Below are positions 7,899 to 17,300 of a DNA stretch of 64,000 nucleotides, one piece after another. Under the pieces are notes generated by a model. The model had not been told where the DNA came from. It was given only the letters and a program-made list of their open reading frames with translations, and did no database searches. The position numbers and the translations under genes were made by a program. The first letter of the stretch is position 1, and each line of letters starts with the position of its first letter. Source of the stretch: CAVTWY01 sp963738575 (GTDB lineage: Bacteria > Pseudomonadota > Gammaproteobacteria > Burkholderiales > Burkholderiaceae_C); NCBI GenBank assembly GCA_963738575.1, contig CAVTWY010000001.1, positions 372,001 to 436,000 of the forward strand. Direction: 5' to 3'.

Positions 7899-8384
7899 TC
7901 ACTCGATGATGAAGAGGGGTTGGCCAAACTCGACCGCTTGGCCGTTTTCGCACATCACACGGCGCACCGTGCCAGCTCGGTCAGCCTCGATCTCGTTCAT
8001 GATTTTCATGGCCTCGATGATGCAAAGGGGCTCGCCCACCTGCACTTGCGATCCCACGTCAACCAGGGGCTTGCCACCCGGGCTGGACGATCGGTAAAAC
8101 GTACCCACCATGGGTGACTTGACCGTGTTTTCTAGCAGGGCAGACGCTTCTTCGGCCTGGGTTGCAGCGGCGGCCGCTGCAGCCGCGTGGGCTGCCTCCG
8201 CGGGCGATGTGGCCACGGCAGTCATCGCGCCGGGCGCCGCTGCCATCATTGGCTGCTGCATCATCACCATCCGCGGGTCCGCTTTGACGATCCTGACTTT
8301 GCCTTCTGCCTCGGTAATCTCGAGTTCGGAGATGTTGGAGTCAGATACCAGGTCGATGAGGGTTTTTAGCTTGCGTAAATCCAT
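7899..8384 (-). CDS. accB: Acetyl-CoA carboxylase, biotin carboxyl carrier protein
   Basis: 161 residues. The N-terminal MDLRKLKTLIDLVSDSNISE helix is typical, followed by an Ala-rich flexible linker and the biotinyl domain, in which CIIEAMKIMNE contains the biotinylated Lys127. The start ATG at 8384 is preferred over the in-frame ATG at 8429 because AAGGAAG precedes it and because family members begin at MDLRKLK. A possible promoter (TTGTAC at 8450-8455, TAAATG at 8427-8432, 17-base gap) would overlap the longer start. The protein carries carboxybiotin from AccC to the carboxyltransferase. Confidence 0.97.
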   Translation of the reverse strand: MDLRKLKTLIDLVSDSNISELEITEAEGKVRIVKADPRMVMMQQPMMAAAPGAMTAVATSPAEAAHAAAAAAAATQAEEASALLENTVKSPMVGTFYRSSSPGGKPLVDVGSQVQVGEPLCIIEAMKIMNEIEADRAGTVRRVMCENGQAVEFGQPLFIIE

Positions 8385-8554
8385 GCGACTTCCTTGGATG
8401 CCGAGACCATCGAGGTTGGATGGCACCATTTAAGCTTTTGTAACGGCTGGTACAAAGGTGGGAAATGTAGCCCAATTTGGCGCTGATGGGTGTTTATGTC
8501 GTCGAAAAGCGCCTATCTTGCTTGGATTTTTCGCCAATCGCGAGTTGCCGGTCG

Positions 8555-9142
8555 CTATTTGGAAAGCGAGCTACCAGGCTGGGCGGCAAGGCTGGCAAGC
8601 ACTTGTGCCGTGGTTTCACCTTGCAGCACGGTTTTAAGCTGGCCGCCTGGGTTGTACACAGCCGTGAAAGGCAAACCGCCTTGCACATTGCCCAAGGCGC
8701 GCGACCACTGAAGGCCAGCAAGTCCACTGACTGCAAGGTCAAAACTGACGGGGACGCGCTTTGCAAACGCTTTTACCTCTGGCAAATTGTCGATGGCCAC
8801 ACCCACCACGCGCCAACCGCGTGGTGCCCAAGCCTTGGCAAACTGGTCGAGCTGCGGAAACTCGCGCACGCAAGGAGGGCACCAGGTGGCCCAAAAATTA
8901 AGCACCAGGCCGCCAGTTAGGTAGTCTTGAAGGGTCAACGTGCCGCCGTCGGGTTTGGGAAGTGACGTTTGCCAAAGCGCCTTCAAGTCGCCCATGTCGA
9001 CATTGCCAACGATGGCTGGTGCCCGTTGAAAGCGCCACCATGCAAAACCCGCACCGGCGGCGCCAGCCGCCAGCGCCGCCGAGCCGAACTTCAACGCGTT
9101 GCGTCGCGACGCATGAGCTGGTAGGCCTGGGGTGGGGCTCAT
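8555..9142 (-). CDS. TlpA-like periplasmic thioredoxin-fold protein
   Basis: 195 residues. The N-terminus SRRNALKFGSAALAAGAAGAG is a hydrophobic export signal with an Arg-Arg pair, so it is Tat-like, though a plain membrane anchor is possible. The thioredoxin domain has NFWATWCPPCVREF with active-site Cys88 and Cys91, a TlpA/ResA-type redox pair facing the periplasm, and a cis-Pro loop GGLPFTAVYN. Proposed role: disulfide reduction for cytochrome maturation or general periplasmic redox; the partner is unknown. It overlaps the upstream hypothetical gene by four bases (ATGA). The 170 bases between it and accB (8385-8554) carry only the possible accB promoter. Confidence 0.88.
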   Translation of the reverse strand: MSPTPGLPAHASRRNALKFGSAALAAGAAGAGFAWWRFQRAPAIVGNVDMGDLKALWQTSLPKPDGGTLTLQDYLTGGLVLNFWATWCPPCVREFPQLDQFAKAWAPRGWRVVGVAIDNLPEVKAFAKRVPVSFDLAVSGLAGLQWSRALGNVQGGLPFTAVYNPGGQLKTVLQGETTAQVLASLAAQPGSSLSK

Positions 9143-9741
9143 GAAGGTTTCAACACGGTGGTTTCAACCTGATCGACCTCCAGCAATCGCGCCAATGCCA
9201 CAGCATCACCCCGCCAAGCATGCCCTCGAGCGTCGGGTTTGAGCGCACCGCGCAGGTCATCGGCGTCAAGCACCGAAAAAGTGATTTCAACCGATGCGCC
9301 CAGCTCAACAGCTAGCTCTTTGCGCGTGAGCACAACAACGTCGGTGCCGGGCACATTTTGCGTGTCGCGCAGGCCTAAATTGATCAGGTCAATTTGGGCC
9401 ATTTTGGGGTCGTCGGCGTAAAGCTCGATGCAGATGGGCGACGCCAGGGTGGCGGTGCCGCGCCACACCGCACGGCTGAGGTAGGGCCGCAGATGCGCCA
9501 CGCGCTGCATCCAACGCAGCGCCACACGGCGCATGGCCAACAACTCGGTGGGTTGCGTGTCGGCGTGAAAAAGCGCCAGGTGCGTGCGCACCTCGTCTTC
9601 GACTTGCTCGTTGCTGGGCATCTGGCGTGCACGGTCCATGCCAAGCGCCCGCGCGGCTTTGCGCTTGGCACTGCCGTAGTCCAGCCCTTCGTCGGCCACC
9701 AGGCGGGCGGCTTGCACGGCCACTTCTTGGGTCATCGACAT
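9139..9741 (-). CDS. Conserved hypothetical protein in the tonB-tlpA operon
   Basis: 200 residues, not recognised with confidence. It has no signal peptide or membrane segment and looks cytoplasmic. The first ~90 residues are helical and charged (LDYGSAKRKAARALGMDR), the middle has a beta-rich core (SPICIELYADDPKMAQIDLI), and the C-terminus is acidic. It overlaps the tlpA-like start by four bases, so the two are probably co-translated. Its place in this operon is typical of Comamonadaceae, but I know of no demonstrated function. Coding is supported by the overlap, the lack of competing frames and typical codon use. Confidence 0.75.
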   Translation of the reverse strand: MSMTQEVAVQAARLVADEGLDYGSAKRKAARALGMDRARQMPSNEQVEDEVRTHLALFHADTQPTELLAMRRVALRWMQRVAHLRPYLSRAVWRGTATLASPICIELYADDPKMAQIDLINLGLRDTQNVPGTDVVVLTRKELAVELGASVEITFSVLDADDLRGALKPDARGHAWRGDAVALARLLEVDQVETTVLKPS

Positions 9742-9792
9742 GGTGTGGGTTGAAAAGCAATGGCCGGGTCCGACACAGGGGTGCCCCAGACG

Positions 9793-10665
9793 TCAACGCG
9801 GGGTGGCCATGGGCGTGGCTTCCAGTCCCTCTTCGCGCGTGAACTTGAAGCGCGACGTGACCACGATTTGATCGGCCTCTCGGCGCATGGCACTGGTGAA
9901 GTTGCCATAGGGTGCCGCAGCTTGAACGATGGCAATCGCGCGTCGATCCAGCATGCGCGATTGCGAGCGCTGGATGACGTCAGCCTCGACCACACGCCCT
10001 TCGGCGTCGACCGTGATGTTCATGATCAACTCGCCATAGAGCTTTTTGCCTTGGTGTTCGGGGAAGTCGCGCGTGCCGCGGTCTTCGATTTTGCGCCGCA
10101 GTGAATCGTAGTAAAGCGCGTACACCGCCTCTTGGGTGGCAGGGCTGACGTAGCGCTTCTTGGGCCGCGCGTTTTCTTCGTTGACGCGCTTTTCGATGGC
10201 CGCCAGTTGACGCAGCAACTGCTTGCGGCGCTCTTCTTGCTCGCGCGCTTCGGGGGTGCCGGCGTCGCGGGCCGGGTCGGGTGGGGGCAGCACCGCCAAT
10301 TCGCGACGAATCTGCGCCAGGATTTGCTGCTGTTGCTCTTGCAGTTGTTGAATCTGCCGCCGCGCCTCTTCCGCCGATTCGCCCAACTCCACGGTGGCCG
10401 ATGGGGGCAGCGGCGAGGTCGCCATGCCGCGGGCTGCTTCTCCGCCGCCCGCCATGTTGGCCTGGGCCATGGCTTGCGCTTTGAGGGGCTTGTCGTTGGA
10501 GCGCGCGTTGACCAGCACCACTTCGAGCGGCGTGTCTTTGAAGACTCGGTTGAATCCTTCGGGGTCCACGAAGCGAACGGTCAACAGCACGGCATGCACG
10601 CCCACAGACACCAGGATGGCCCAGGTCAGGGATGACCATTCTCGGTAGTTGCGCAGCGGTTGCAT
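9793..10665 (-). CDS. TonB-family energy transducer-like protein
   Basis: 290 residues. A single N-terminal transmembrane helix (LTWAILVSVGVHAVLLTVRF) is followed by a long periplasmic Gln/Arg/Ala-rich coiled linker (QIQQLQEQQQQILAQIRREL) and a C-terminal TonB-like domain (YGELIMNITVDAEGRVVEADV, then RRAIAIVQAAAPYGNFTSAM). TonB proteins couple the inner-membrane proton gradient, via ExbB and ExbD, to outer-membrane receptors. No exbBD genes are next to it and the linker is glutamine-rich instead of the classic Pro-Lys/Pro-Glu type. It may instead act as a structural envelope protein. It lies 30 bases downstream of the RNase II gene. Confidence 0.82.
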   Translation of the reverse strand: MQPLRNYREWSSLTWAILVSVGVHAVLLTVRFVDPEGFNRVFKDTPLEVVLVNARSNDKPLKAQAMAQANMAGGGEAARGMATSPLPPSATVELGESAEEARRQIQQLQEQQQQILAQIRRELAVLPPPDPARDAGTPEAREQEERRKQLLRQLAAIEKRVNEENARPKKRYVSPATQEAVYALYYDSLRRKIEDRGTRDFPEHQGKKLYGELIMNITVDAEGRVVEADVIQRSQSRMLDRRAIAIVQAAAPYGNFTSAMRREADQIVVTSRFKFTREEGLEATPMATPR

Positions 10666-10695
10666 GGGGGTGGGGCTCGGGGCTTCGGCAGCGAG

Positions 10696-12807
10696 TCAGG
10701 TGGCTGCTTCTGGCCCATTGTCGTTGGCTGCGGGGGCTGGCACGTTAGCGGATGCATCAGCGCCTTGCGGTTCGTCTACGTCGATGGCCAGCGCCAGCGG
10801 GGCGGCGTCGGCCGCGAGGTCGGCATCGTCGTCTGCTTCGGGCGCGGCGGCGGCGCTCGGCGTGTCAAGGCGTTCTAGCAACGTGGCGTGTAGGTCAAGC
10901 GCCAGTTCATCGATCGCGGCGATGCGCACCCGAACGCGCGCACCGCGCGGGACGGCGTTGGCACCGGCCACCCGAAACACCAGCGGCACCAGTTCGGCAC
11001 GCGCCAGGCCATCTTGCGCCATCACAGCGTCCAGTTCGTGCACTTGGTTTTGTTGCAACCAACGCAAGGTCCAGTAGCGTTCAAGTCGCCGCTGCACCTC
11101 GGCGTAGTCGGCGTAGGCCGATTCAAACGACGACACAATGCTGAGCAAGGCAGCGTCGCGGGGTTTGAAAGGTGCGGCCAAGGCAGCGGTGGACCCGTGG
11201 CGTACGCACGAGATGATTTGCCATTGGTTGACCAGGTCGACGTAGCGACGCAGCGGCGACGTGGCCCAGGTGTAGTGCGACACGCCCATGCCGGCATGCG
11301 GCGCGGGTTTGGTGCCCATTCGCACCTTGATGCCAGGCGCCATGCTGGCTTGCGATCGGTAAATGCCCGGCACCTTAAGCGTGGCGAGCCATTCGCCCCA
11401 GGTGCTGTTGGCAAGAATCATGGCCTCGGCCACGATCAAGTCAAGTGGCGCGCCGCGCCGCCTGAATCCGATCTCGATGCGCTCGGTGCCCAGCGGGGCA
11501 CCGTCGCCCCGGGCGCTCGCGTTTGCATCACCAGCAACATCAATTTGGGGCGCCAGCTTGTACACCGGGTCGGGGCGGTTGAAGTTTTCTGGTTTGCCTC
11601 GCACCACCTCGCGCTGCGCCTTGAGATGTTTGGCCAGCCGGTGGGCAAACGACAACTCGGGCGCAAAGGCGAAGGTGGCTGCATCGGGGTTGCTGAGCGC
11701 CTCTTCCGTCACCTGCTCATCGAGCTGGTCATGCCGCAAGTTGGCCACGATGGGCACGCGCTCCAGCTTGGTTTCGCTGCTCAGGATCTCAAGCGTTTGG
11801 GCGTCAAACGTCACGTACAGGCTTACTGCGGGCACGTCACTGCCGGCCTTCAGGGTGTATTGGTTGACCACCGCGTCGGGCAGCATGGTGACCTTGAAAC
11901 CAGGGATGTACACGGTGGACAGGCGGCTGGCAGCCACTTTGTCAACGGCCGACCCCGGCACCAGCGCCAGACCGGGCGCAGCAATGTGCACGCCAAGCGT
12001 GACGCGGTCGCTGCCCAAACCCTGCACCGAAAGGGCATCGTCAATTTCGGTGGTGGACGAGTCGTCGATCGAAAACGCTTGCACAGCGGCGGTGGGCAGC
12101 GTTTCGGTGATCAACGGCGCTGCCATTGCGGCATGGGCGACTCCACCTGGAAAGCAGTCAAACACAAAGCGGCGCCAGTGAAACTGGTAGGGGTTGTCAA
12201 TGGCACCGGCGGCACGCAGCAATTCGAGCGGTGGTTTTTTGGCCCGTTTGGAAGCCTCCACCACGGCCCGGTATTCGGGTGCGTTTTTGTCTGGTTTGAA
12301 CAGAATTTTGTAGATCTGATCTTGGACGGGTTTGGGCGTGTTGCCAGCCACCAAATCGACCGTCCAAGACTCAATCTGAAGCAATACCAAGCGCTTCTTC
12401 TCGATGCCCGCCAACGCGGCTTTGACGATGTCAGCGCTGGCCTTGCGAAACACACCTTTGCCCAGACGCCGGAAATAGTGTGGCGCCGCCTGCAGGCGAA
12501 GCAACGCTGCGGCTTGATGCTGAACACTGGCCTGGCTGTTGAAGTAGTCCCTTGCCAAGTCGGCAAACCCAAAATCGGCTTCGGGGGCAAACTCCCACGC
12601 CAGATCCAGATCGATCTCTTGCGCCAGTTGCTCAGCGCTTGCAAGCATTTGGGCTGGCGTGGGGGCCGTAAAGCGCAGCAGCGCTTGGGCGCTTTTAACT
12701 TTCACTCGCTTGCCCGAGTCCAGCTCCACTTGGAGGGCGGCATCGGACTCTGACATCAATCGCCCTGCGCTGAACTTGCCTGCGTCTTCAAAGAGGATGT
12801 ATGTCAC
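10696..12807 (-). CDS. RNase II/RNB-family 3'-5' exoribonuclease
   Basis: 703 residues. The RNB catalytic domain is recognisable: AFSIDDSSTTEIDDALSVQG holds the metal-binding aspartates, and the C-terminal part has MGVSHYTWATSPLRRYVDLVNQWQII, the conserved RNB end with catalytic and RNA-binding arginines. The family degrades single-stranded RNA processively. The N-terminal portion lacks clear cold-shock motifs and the last ~70 residues are Ala/Asp/Glu-rich, which is typical of the betaproteobacterial rnb-like group. It sits between yqiA (5-base gap) and the tonB-like gene. RNase II versus RNase R cannot be settled by eye; the length favours an RNase II-like enzyme. Confidence 0.9.
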   Translation of the reverse strand: MTYILFEDAGKFSAGRLMSESDAALQVELDSGKRVKVKSAQALLRFTAPTPAQMLASAEQLAQEIDLDLAWEFAPEADFGFADLARDYFNSQASVQHQAAALLRLQAAPHYFRRLGKGVFRKASADIVKAALAGIEKKRLVLLQIESWTVDLVAGNTPKPVQDQIYKILFKPDKNAPEYRAVVEASKRAKKPPLELLRAAGAIDNPYQFHWRRFVFDCFPGGVAHAAMAAPLITETLPTAAVQAFSIDDSSTTEIDDALSVQGLGSDRVTLGVHIAAPGLALVPGSAVDKVAASRLSTVYIPGFKVTMLPDAVVNQYTLKAGSDVPAVSLYVTFDAQTLEILSSETKLERVPIVANLRHDQLDEQVTEEALSNPDAATFAFAPELSFAHRLAKHLKAQREVVRGKPENFNRPDPVYKLAPQIDVAGDANASARGDGAPLGTERIEIGFRRRGAPLDLIVAEAMILANSTWGEWLATLKVPGIYRSQASMAPGIKVRMGTKPAPHAGMGVSHYTWATSPLRRYVDLVNQWQIISCVRHGSTAALAAPFKPRDAALLSIVSSFESAYADYAEVQRRLERYWTLRWLQQNQVHELDAVMAQDGLARAELVPLVFRVAGANAVPRGARVRVRIAAIDELALDLHATLLERLDTPSAAAAPEADDDADLAADAAPLALAIDVDEPQGADASANVPAPAANDNGPEAAT

Positions 12808-12812
12808 GGGTG

Positions 12813-13415
12813 TCAGGTGCCAAAAAAGTCTGTCACAAACGAGCGATGTTGCTCAAAGTCACTCAGCGCATGGTCGCTGCCTTCAAGGATTCGCAGGTGA
12901 GCGCCTTCGTAGCGGGCTTTCATTTCTTGCCAATCCAGCAGTTCGTCGCCTTTGGCGATCAGCGCAGCGTAGTGGTTGGGATGCGCCAGCCTGGTGGGGC
13001 GTATGGCGCGCAGTTCGTCAACATGCTCGGCGCGAAACTCGAATGATGTCTCGATGTCGTGGTACGAGGTCTGCGTGCCAATGTGGGAGGCCAAGTCTCG
13101 CGCTGGGTCCACCGCAGGGTTGAGCACCACGGCCCGACATCCCACGCGTTCGGCCAGGACGGTGGCGTAAAAACCGCCGAGCGAACTGCCCACCACCACC
13201 ATGCTGGCTTGAGGCCACAGCGCGGTTTCGATGTCAATGAGACCCATGGCCTCGATGGGCGATGGCGGTAGTTGGGGGCAAAGCCACTGCACGTCGGGGC
13301 GGTGGGCTTTCATCCAGTTGCCGAGCAGGCGGGCTTTGAAGGATTGCGGTGACGAGCGAAAGCCGTGCAAGTAGAGAACGTGCGTGGTGCACACGATGGG
13401 TTGAGCGAAGGACAC
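12813..13415 (-). CDS. YqiA/YcfP-family alpha/beta-hydrolase
   Basis: About 200 residues. THVLYLHGFRSSPQSFKARL is the typical start of the fold (oxyanion HGF), VVVGSSLGGFYATVLAER holds the nucleophile Ser in GSSLGG, and EGSDHALSDFEQH holds the catalytic His. The family are small esterases of uncertain physiological substrate. The open frame extends upstream into mpl, so the start is uncertain. GTG at 13415 (just after the mpl stop) is chosen; GTG at 13394 is the alternative. It is followed after 5 bases by the RNase II gene. Confidence 0.85.
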   Translation of the reverse strand: MSFAQPIVCTTHVLYLHGFRSSPQSFKARLLGNWMKAHRPDVQWLCPQLPPSPIEAMGLIDIETALWPQASMVVVGSSLGGFYATVLAERVGCRAVVLNPAVDPARDLASHIGTQTSYHDIETSFEFRAEHVDELRAIRPTRLAHPNHYAALIAKGDELLDWQEMKARYEGAHLRILEGSDHALSDFEQHRSFVTDFFGT

Positions 13416-13422
13416 CAAGGGG

Positions 13423-14790
13423 TTACGGCGCTGTGCCCAAGGCTTGCAGCAGCTTGTCGTGGATGCCGCCAAAACCGCCGTTGCTCATCACCAGCACGTG
13501 GTCACCCGGGCGGCTGTCGGCCACCACCTCGCGCACCAAGTCGTCCAACTGGGTGACAACACGGGCCTGCGCCGCCAATGGCGCCAGGGCCTGGTTGGCG
13601 TCCCAAACCAGGTTGCCAGCGAAGCAGTACGACATGTCAGCCTCTTCAAGCGCCCACGGCAGCTGGGCCTTCATGGCACCAAGCTTCATGGTGCTGGAGC
13701 GGGGCTCAAACACGGCCACGATGCGCGCCGCGCCAACCTTGCGGCGCAATCCATCCAGTGTCAGGCGTATCGCCGTGGGGTGGTGGGCAAAGTCGTCGTA
13801 GACCTTCACGCCACGCACGTCGCCGCGCAGCTCCATCCGGCGTTTAACGTTGGCAAAAGTGGCCAGTGATTGACAAGCTTGGTGCGGCTCGATGCCCAGG
13901 TGTTGGGCCGCAGCAATGGCGGCCAGGGCGTTGAGTTGGTTGTGCTCGCCGATCAGTGCCCACGAAACATGGCCCACTTTGGTGGCACCTCGCAACACAT
14001 CAAAGTCGTGCGGCTCGCCTCGCGCGCGCAACAGGCCCGACGCCTCGCGCGTGCCGCCAAAGCGCTGCACGGCACTCCAGCTGCCCTTGGCGATGACGCG
14101 TTGCAAGGCCTCCTCGCGCGCATTGACCACCAGCAGACCTGACGCTGGCACCGTGCGCACCAAGTGGTGAAACTGGGTCTCGATGGCGGCCAAATCAGCA
14201 AAGATGTCGGCGTGGTCGAACTCGAGGTTGTTGAGCACGGCGGTGCGTGGCCGGTAATGCACAAACTTGCTGCGCTTGTCAAAAAAGGCGGTGTCGTACT
14301 CGTCGGCCTCGATCACAAAAGGCGACAGAGGCTCGTTGCGCCCCAAGCGCGCTGACACGCCGAAATTGGTGGGCACGCCCCCCACCAAAAAACCGGGCTG
14401 CAGACCTGCTTGGTCCACGATCCAGGCCAACATCGATGTGGTGGTGGTCTTGCCATGGGTGCCTGCCACCGCCATCACGTGCCGTCGGCGCAAGACGTTT
14501 TCGGCCAGCCATTGGGGGCCGCTGGTGTAAGGGGCATCGGCGTCCATGATGGCCTCCATGAGCGGGTTGCCACGTGACACCACGTTGCCCACCACGTAGA
14601 CATCGGGCTTGAGTGCCATCTGCGACGCCGCAAAGCCCTCGATCAGCTCGATGCCCAGCGCGCGCAACTGGTCGCTCATCGGTGGGTAGACGTTGGCGTC
14701 GCAGCCCGTGACTCGGTGGCCCGCCTCGCGTGCCAGTGCGGCCAGGCCGCCCATGAAAGTGCCACAGATGCCGAGGATGTGTAGGTGCAT
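13423..14790 (-). CDS. mpl: UDP-N-acetylmuramate:L-alanyl-gamma-D-glutamyl-meso-diaminopimelate ligase
   Basis: 455 residues. Mpl is the cell-wall recycling ligase that attaches the recovered tripeptide to UDP-MurNAc. The N-terminal Rossmann domain begins MHLHILGICGTFMGGLAALA (the ICGTFMGG signature separates Mpl from MurC). The ATP-binding loop VAGTHGKTTTTSMLAWIVD and the EADEYDTAFFDKRSKF motif are intact, followed by the MurC-type C-terminal domain with DDFAHHPTAI. It is 19 bases downstream of hemL on the same strand and overlaps none. All catalytic motifs are present. Confidence 0.97.
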   Translation of the reverse strand: MHLHILGICGTFMGGLAALAREAGHRVTGCDANVYPPMSDQLRALGIELIEGFAASQMALKPDVYVVGNVVSRGNPLMEAIMDADAPYTSGPQWLAENVLRRRHVMAVAGTHGKTTTTSMLAWIVDQAGLQPGFLVGGVPTNFGVSARLGRNEPLSPFVIEADEYDTAFFDKRSKFVHYRPRTAVLNNLEFDHADIFADLAAIETQFHHLVRTVPASGLLVVNAREEALQRVIAKGSWSAVQRFGGTREASGLLRARGEPHDFDVLRGATKVGHVSWALIGEHNQLNALAAIAAAQHLGIEPHQACQSLATFANVKRRMELRGDVRGVKVYDDFAHHPTAIRLTLDGLRRKVGAARIVAVFEPRSSTMKLGAMKAQLPWALEEADMSYCFAGNLVWDANQALAPLAAQARVVTQLDDLVREVVADSRPGDHVLVMSNGGFGGIHDKLLQALGTAP

Positions 14791-14809
14791 GGGCGCGGTG
14801 GGGTGAGTG

Positions 14810-16113
14810 TCAGCCTCGAAGGGCTTCGAACGATGCTCGAGCGGCCGCGATGGTTTGTTTGATGGTGTGCTCGTCGTGCGCAGCGCTGACGAATCCGGCC
14901 TCGTACATGGCCGGGGCCAGGTAGACGCCGCGGTCGAGCATCAGGTGAAAGAACCTGTTGAAGCGTTCTTTGTCAGTGGCCATGACGGCACTGTAAAACT
15001 GAGGCAAGGTGGGCGCAAAGAAGAAACCGAACATGCCGCCTTCGCTGTCGGCCATGAAAGGAATTTGCATTTCGGCGGCGGCGGCCGAAAGGCCGTGCAC
15101 CAAGCGCTGCGTGGTGGTGCCCAAGGCTTCAAAAAAGCCTGGCTTTGAAATCTCATGCAGTGTGGCCAGCCCACACGCCGTGGCCACCGGGTTGCCACTG
15201 AGCGTGCCCGCTTGGTAGACCGGCCCCAAGGGCGCCAGGTGCGCCATCACCTGGCGCGAAGCGCCAAATGCCGCCAGTGGCATGCCGCCTCCGATCACTT
15301 TGCCAAACACGCTGATGTCGGGTGCAAAGCCAGGGATCGCCGCGGCGTACAGCGATTGGGCGCCGCGCAAGGCCACCCGAAACCCCGTCATCACTTCGTC
15401 GACGATGAGCTGCGCGCCAACTGGGTGCACTGCTCGCGCAGGGCGCGCATGAACGGGATCGAGGCCCGCACAAAATTCATGTTGCCGGCGATGGGCTCCA
15501 CAATCACGCAGGCGATGCGGTCACCGTGTTTGGCAAACACGTCCACCACTTGCTCGGGGTTGTTGTACTCGAGCACCAGCGTGTCGCGCACCACCTCGGG
15601 TGGCACGCCGGCGCTGGTGGGGTGGCCGAAAGTGGCCATGCCCGAGCCACCCTTGACGAGCAGTGCATCGGCGTGGCCGTGGTAGCAGCCCTCAAACTTG
15701 ATGATGATCGAGCGGCCCGTCACGCCCCGGGCCAGCCGGATGGCACTCATGCAGGCTTCGGTGCCCGAGCTCACCAGCCGGACTTGTTCGCAGGCGGGAA
15801 CCAACGCGCTGATGCGTTCGGCCAACTCGACCTCGCGCTCGGTCGGTGCGCCATAGCTAAGGCCTTCGTCAATCGCGCGGTGCACCGCTTGCAACACGGC
15901 AGGGTGGCCATGACCCAGGATCATTGGCCCCCACGAGCCGATGTAGTCGATGTAGGCCTTGCCTTCAACGTCGGTGATGGTGGGTCCCTTGGCGTGCGCG
16001 ATGAAGCGCGGCGTGCCCCCCACAGCGCGAAAGGCCCTAACCGGAGAATTGACACCGCCTGGGATGGCATGTTGCGCGCGCTCAAAGGCCGCCGCATTGG
16101 TGGGTTGGGTCAT
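14810..16113 (-). pseudogene. hemL: Glutamate-1-semialdehyde 2,1-aminomutase, frameshifted
   Basis: HemL is the PLP enzyme that makes 5-aminolevulinate for haem. The N-terminal part (16113 down to about 15391) has FERAQHAIPGGVNSPVRAF, SSGTEACMSAIRLARGVT and EPIAGNMNFV. The C-terminal part (about 15430 down to 14810) continues in another frame with QLIVDEVMTGFRVA, SVFGKVIGGGMPLAAFG (PLP lysine) and GTLSGNPVATACGLATL. The break follows EQCTQL: the coding strand reads TTGGCGCG where TTGGGCGCG would restore GAQLIVDE, so one G is missing from a short G run. Corrected, the protein is 434 residues, the normal length. Since hemL is usually essential, a sequencing error is the simplest reading; otherwise a second copy would be needed elsewhere. 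Confidence 0.85.
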
Positions 16114-16161
16114 GATTCCAAGGGTAAAAAAGACAGGGTGGAAATCGCTGCAGCCGCGGGC

Positions 16162-17133
16162 TCAGTGGATTCGGCGGGGCTCGTCGCCAGGCTCGGCGCC
16201 ACCGTCAGGTGTGCTGCCATCGCTTGCTTCGTCCTCCCCTTCGCCGGGTGGCAAAGCCCAGAAAAATCGGTCGGGCACGACGCCACCCATGCCGGGGCGA
16301 AAGCCGGCATCGAGTGATTCATCCAAGAAGGAAAGGGCTTCACTGACGGCAGTTTGCAAGTCGGCGCCGGCAGCCAGCAGCGATGCCAGTGCTGCCGAGA
16401 GGGTCTCGCCAGCGCCCACAAATGTGGCTTCAAAGCGCTCGAACTTCTCGCCGGCGATCGCACCCTCGGGGGACGCAAGCACGTTGTCAACCCAGGGCGT
16501 TGCGCCTTTGTTGGGCACCAGGATGCCTGTGACCAACACATGCCTGGTGCCGTGCTCGCCAGCAGCAACGGCGAGCTCACGCGCCGACGGTGGCCGCTCG
16601 TTGTCCCAATCAGGCAACAACAGGTCTGTCAGCGTTTGATGGTTGCCCACCAAAACTTCAGTGGCTGGAAGAATCAGCTCTCGGTAGGCTTCCTGATAGG
16701 CCTGCGCGGTGGCTTCTTCCATCCAGCCCACGTTGCTCACATAGGCTACCAACGGTGTGTCAGGGTAATCGGACAACACTTCGGCCACGGCGCTGACCGT
16801 CTCGACGCTGCCCAGAAACCCAACCTTCCAACCGCTGATCGTGATGTCCTCTAGGATGCTGCGTGCTTGTTCAACCACGACTTCCTCGTCCAGGGGGTGA
16901 TGCTCAAACACCTCTGCCGTGTCTCGCAAGATGATGGCTGTCACAACGGGCACAGGGTGGGCGCCCATCGCTGCCATGGTGGCAATGTCGCCCGCGATGC
17001 CGCCCGCGCCGGTGGGCTCGCTGGCATTGAACGTCAAGATGCAGGCTGGCGCGGTGGTCTCGATCTCATCGGGCGCTTGGGACTCGGTGTCAACAGGCGT
17101 TGCCGTGGCGCGGGTTTTCGGGGTGGTCTTCAT
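16162..17133 (-). CDS. thiD: ThiD-like phosphomethylpyrimidine kinase family protein (divergent)
   Basis: 323 residues of the ribokinase-like ThiD family, which phosphorylates hydroxymethylpyrimidine in thiamine synthesis. ACILTFNASEPTGAGGIAGD replaces the canonical SDPSGGAGIQAD, and VGAGETLSAALASLLAAGAD replaces the usual GTGCTLSSAIAA, so the active-site cysteine position is Glu. A Pro/Thr-rich, charged N-terminal tail of about 30 residues is extra. The place beside hemL and rubredoxin is conserved in Burkholderiales. The fold is confident; HMP/HMP-P kinase activity is only probable given the substitutions. It is 48 bases upstream of hemL on the same strand. Confidence 0.82.
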   Translation of the reverse strand: MKTTPKTRATATPVDTESQAPDEIETTAPACILTFNASEPTGAGGIAGDIATMAAMGAHPVPVVTAIILRDTAEVFEHHPLDEEVVVEQARSILEDITISGWKVGFLGSVETVSAVAEVLSDYPDTPLVAYVSNVGWMEEATAQAYQEAYRELILPATEVLVGNHQTLTDLLLPDWDNERPPSARELAVAAGEHGTRHVLVTGILVPNKGATPWVDNVLASPEGAIAGEKFERFEATFVGAGETLSAALASLLAAGADLQTAVSEALSFLDESLDAGFRPGMGGVVPDRFFWALPPGEGEDEASDGSTPDGGAEPGDEPRRIH

Positions 17134-17300
17134 CGAGGTGGCTTGGGAATCTTGACCGACGCACGGTTGGAGTCAAAAAGTGTGACTCAAGCTGTGGCCG
17201 AACGTGAACAATGTTGTGCAGGTCCCTGATACCCCAGCAAATAAGGGGGATCCCGTGTCTACAATCGACGCTCATTGTAGTGACGACAAGGAATGACCCT

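Noticed and set aside
11014..12753. Long open frame antisense to the RNase II gene
   Set aside because: Shadow frame opposite a full-length conserved gene; no recognisable domain.
15391..15430. hemL break as programmed ribosomal frameshifting
   Set aside because: No slippery heptamer or downstream stem is present; a missing G in a short run is simpler.
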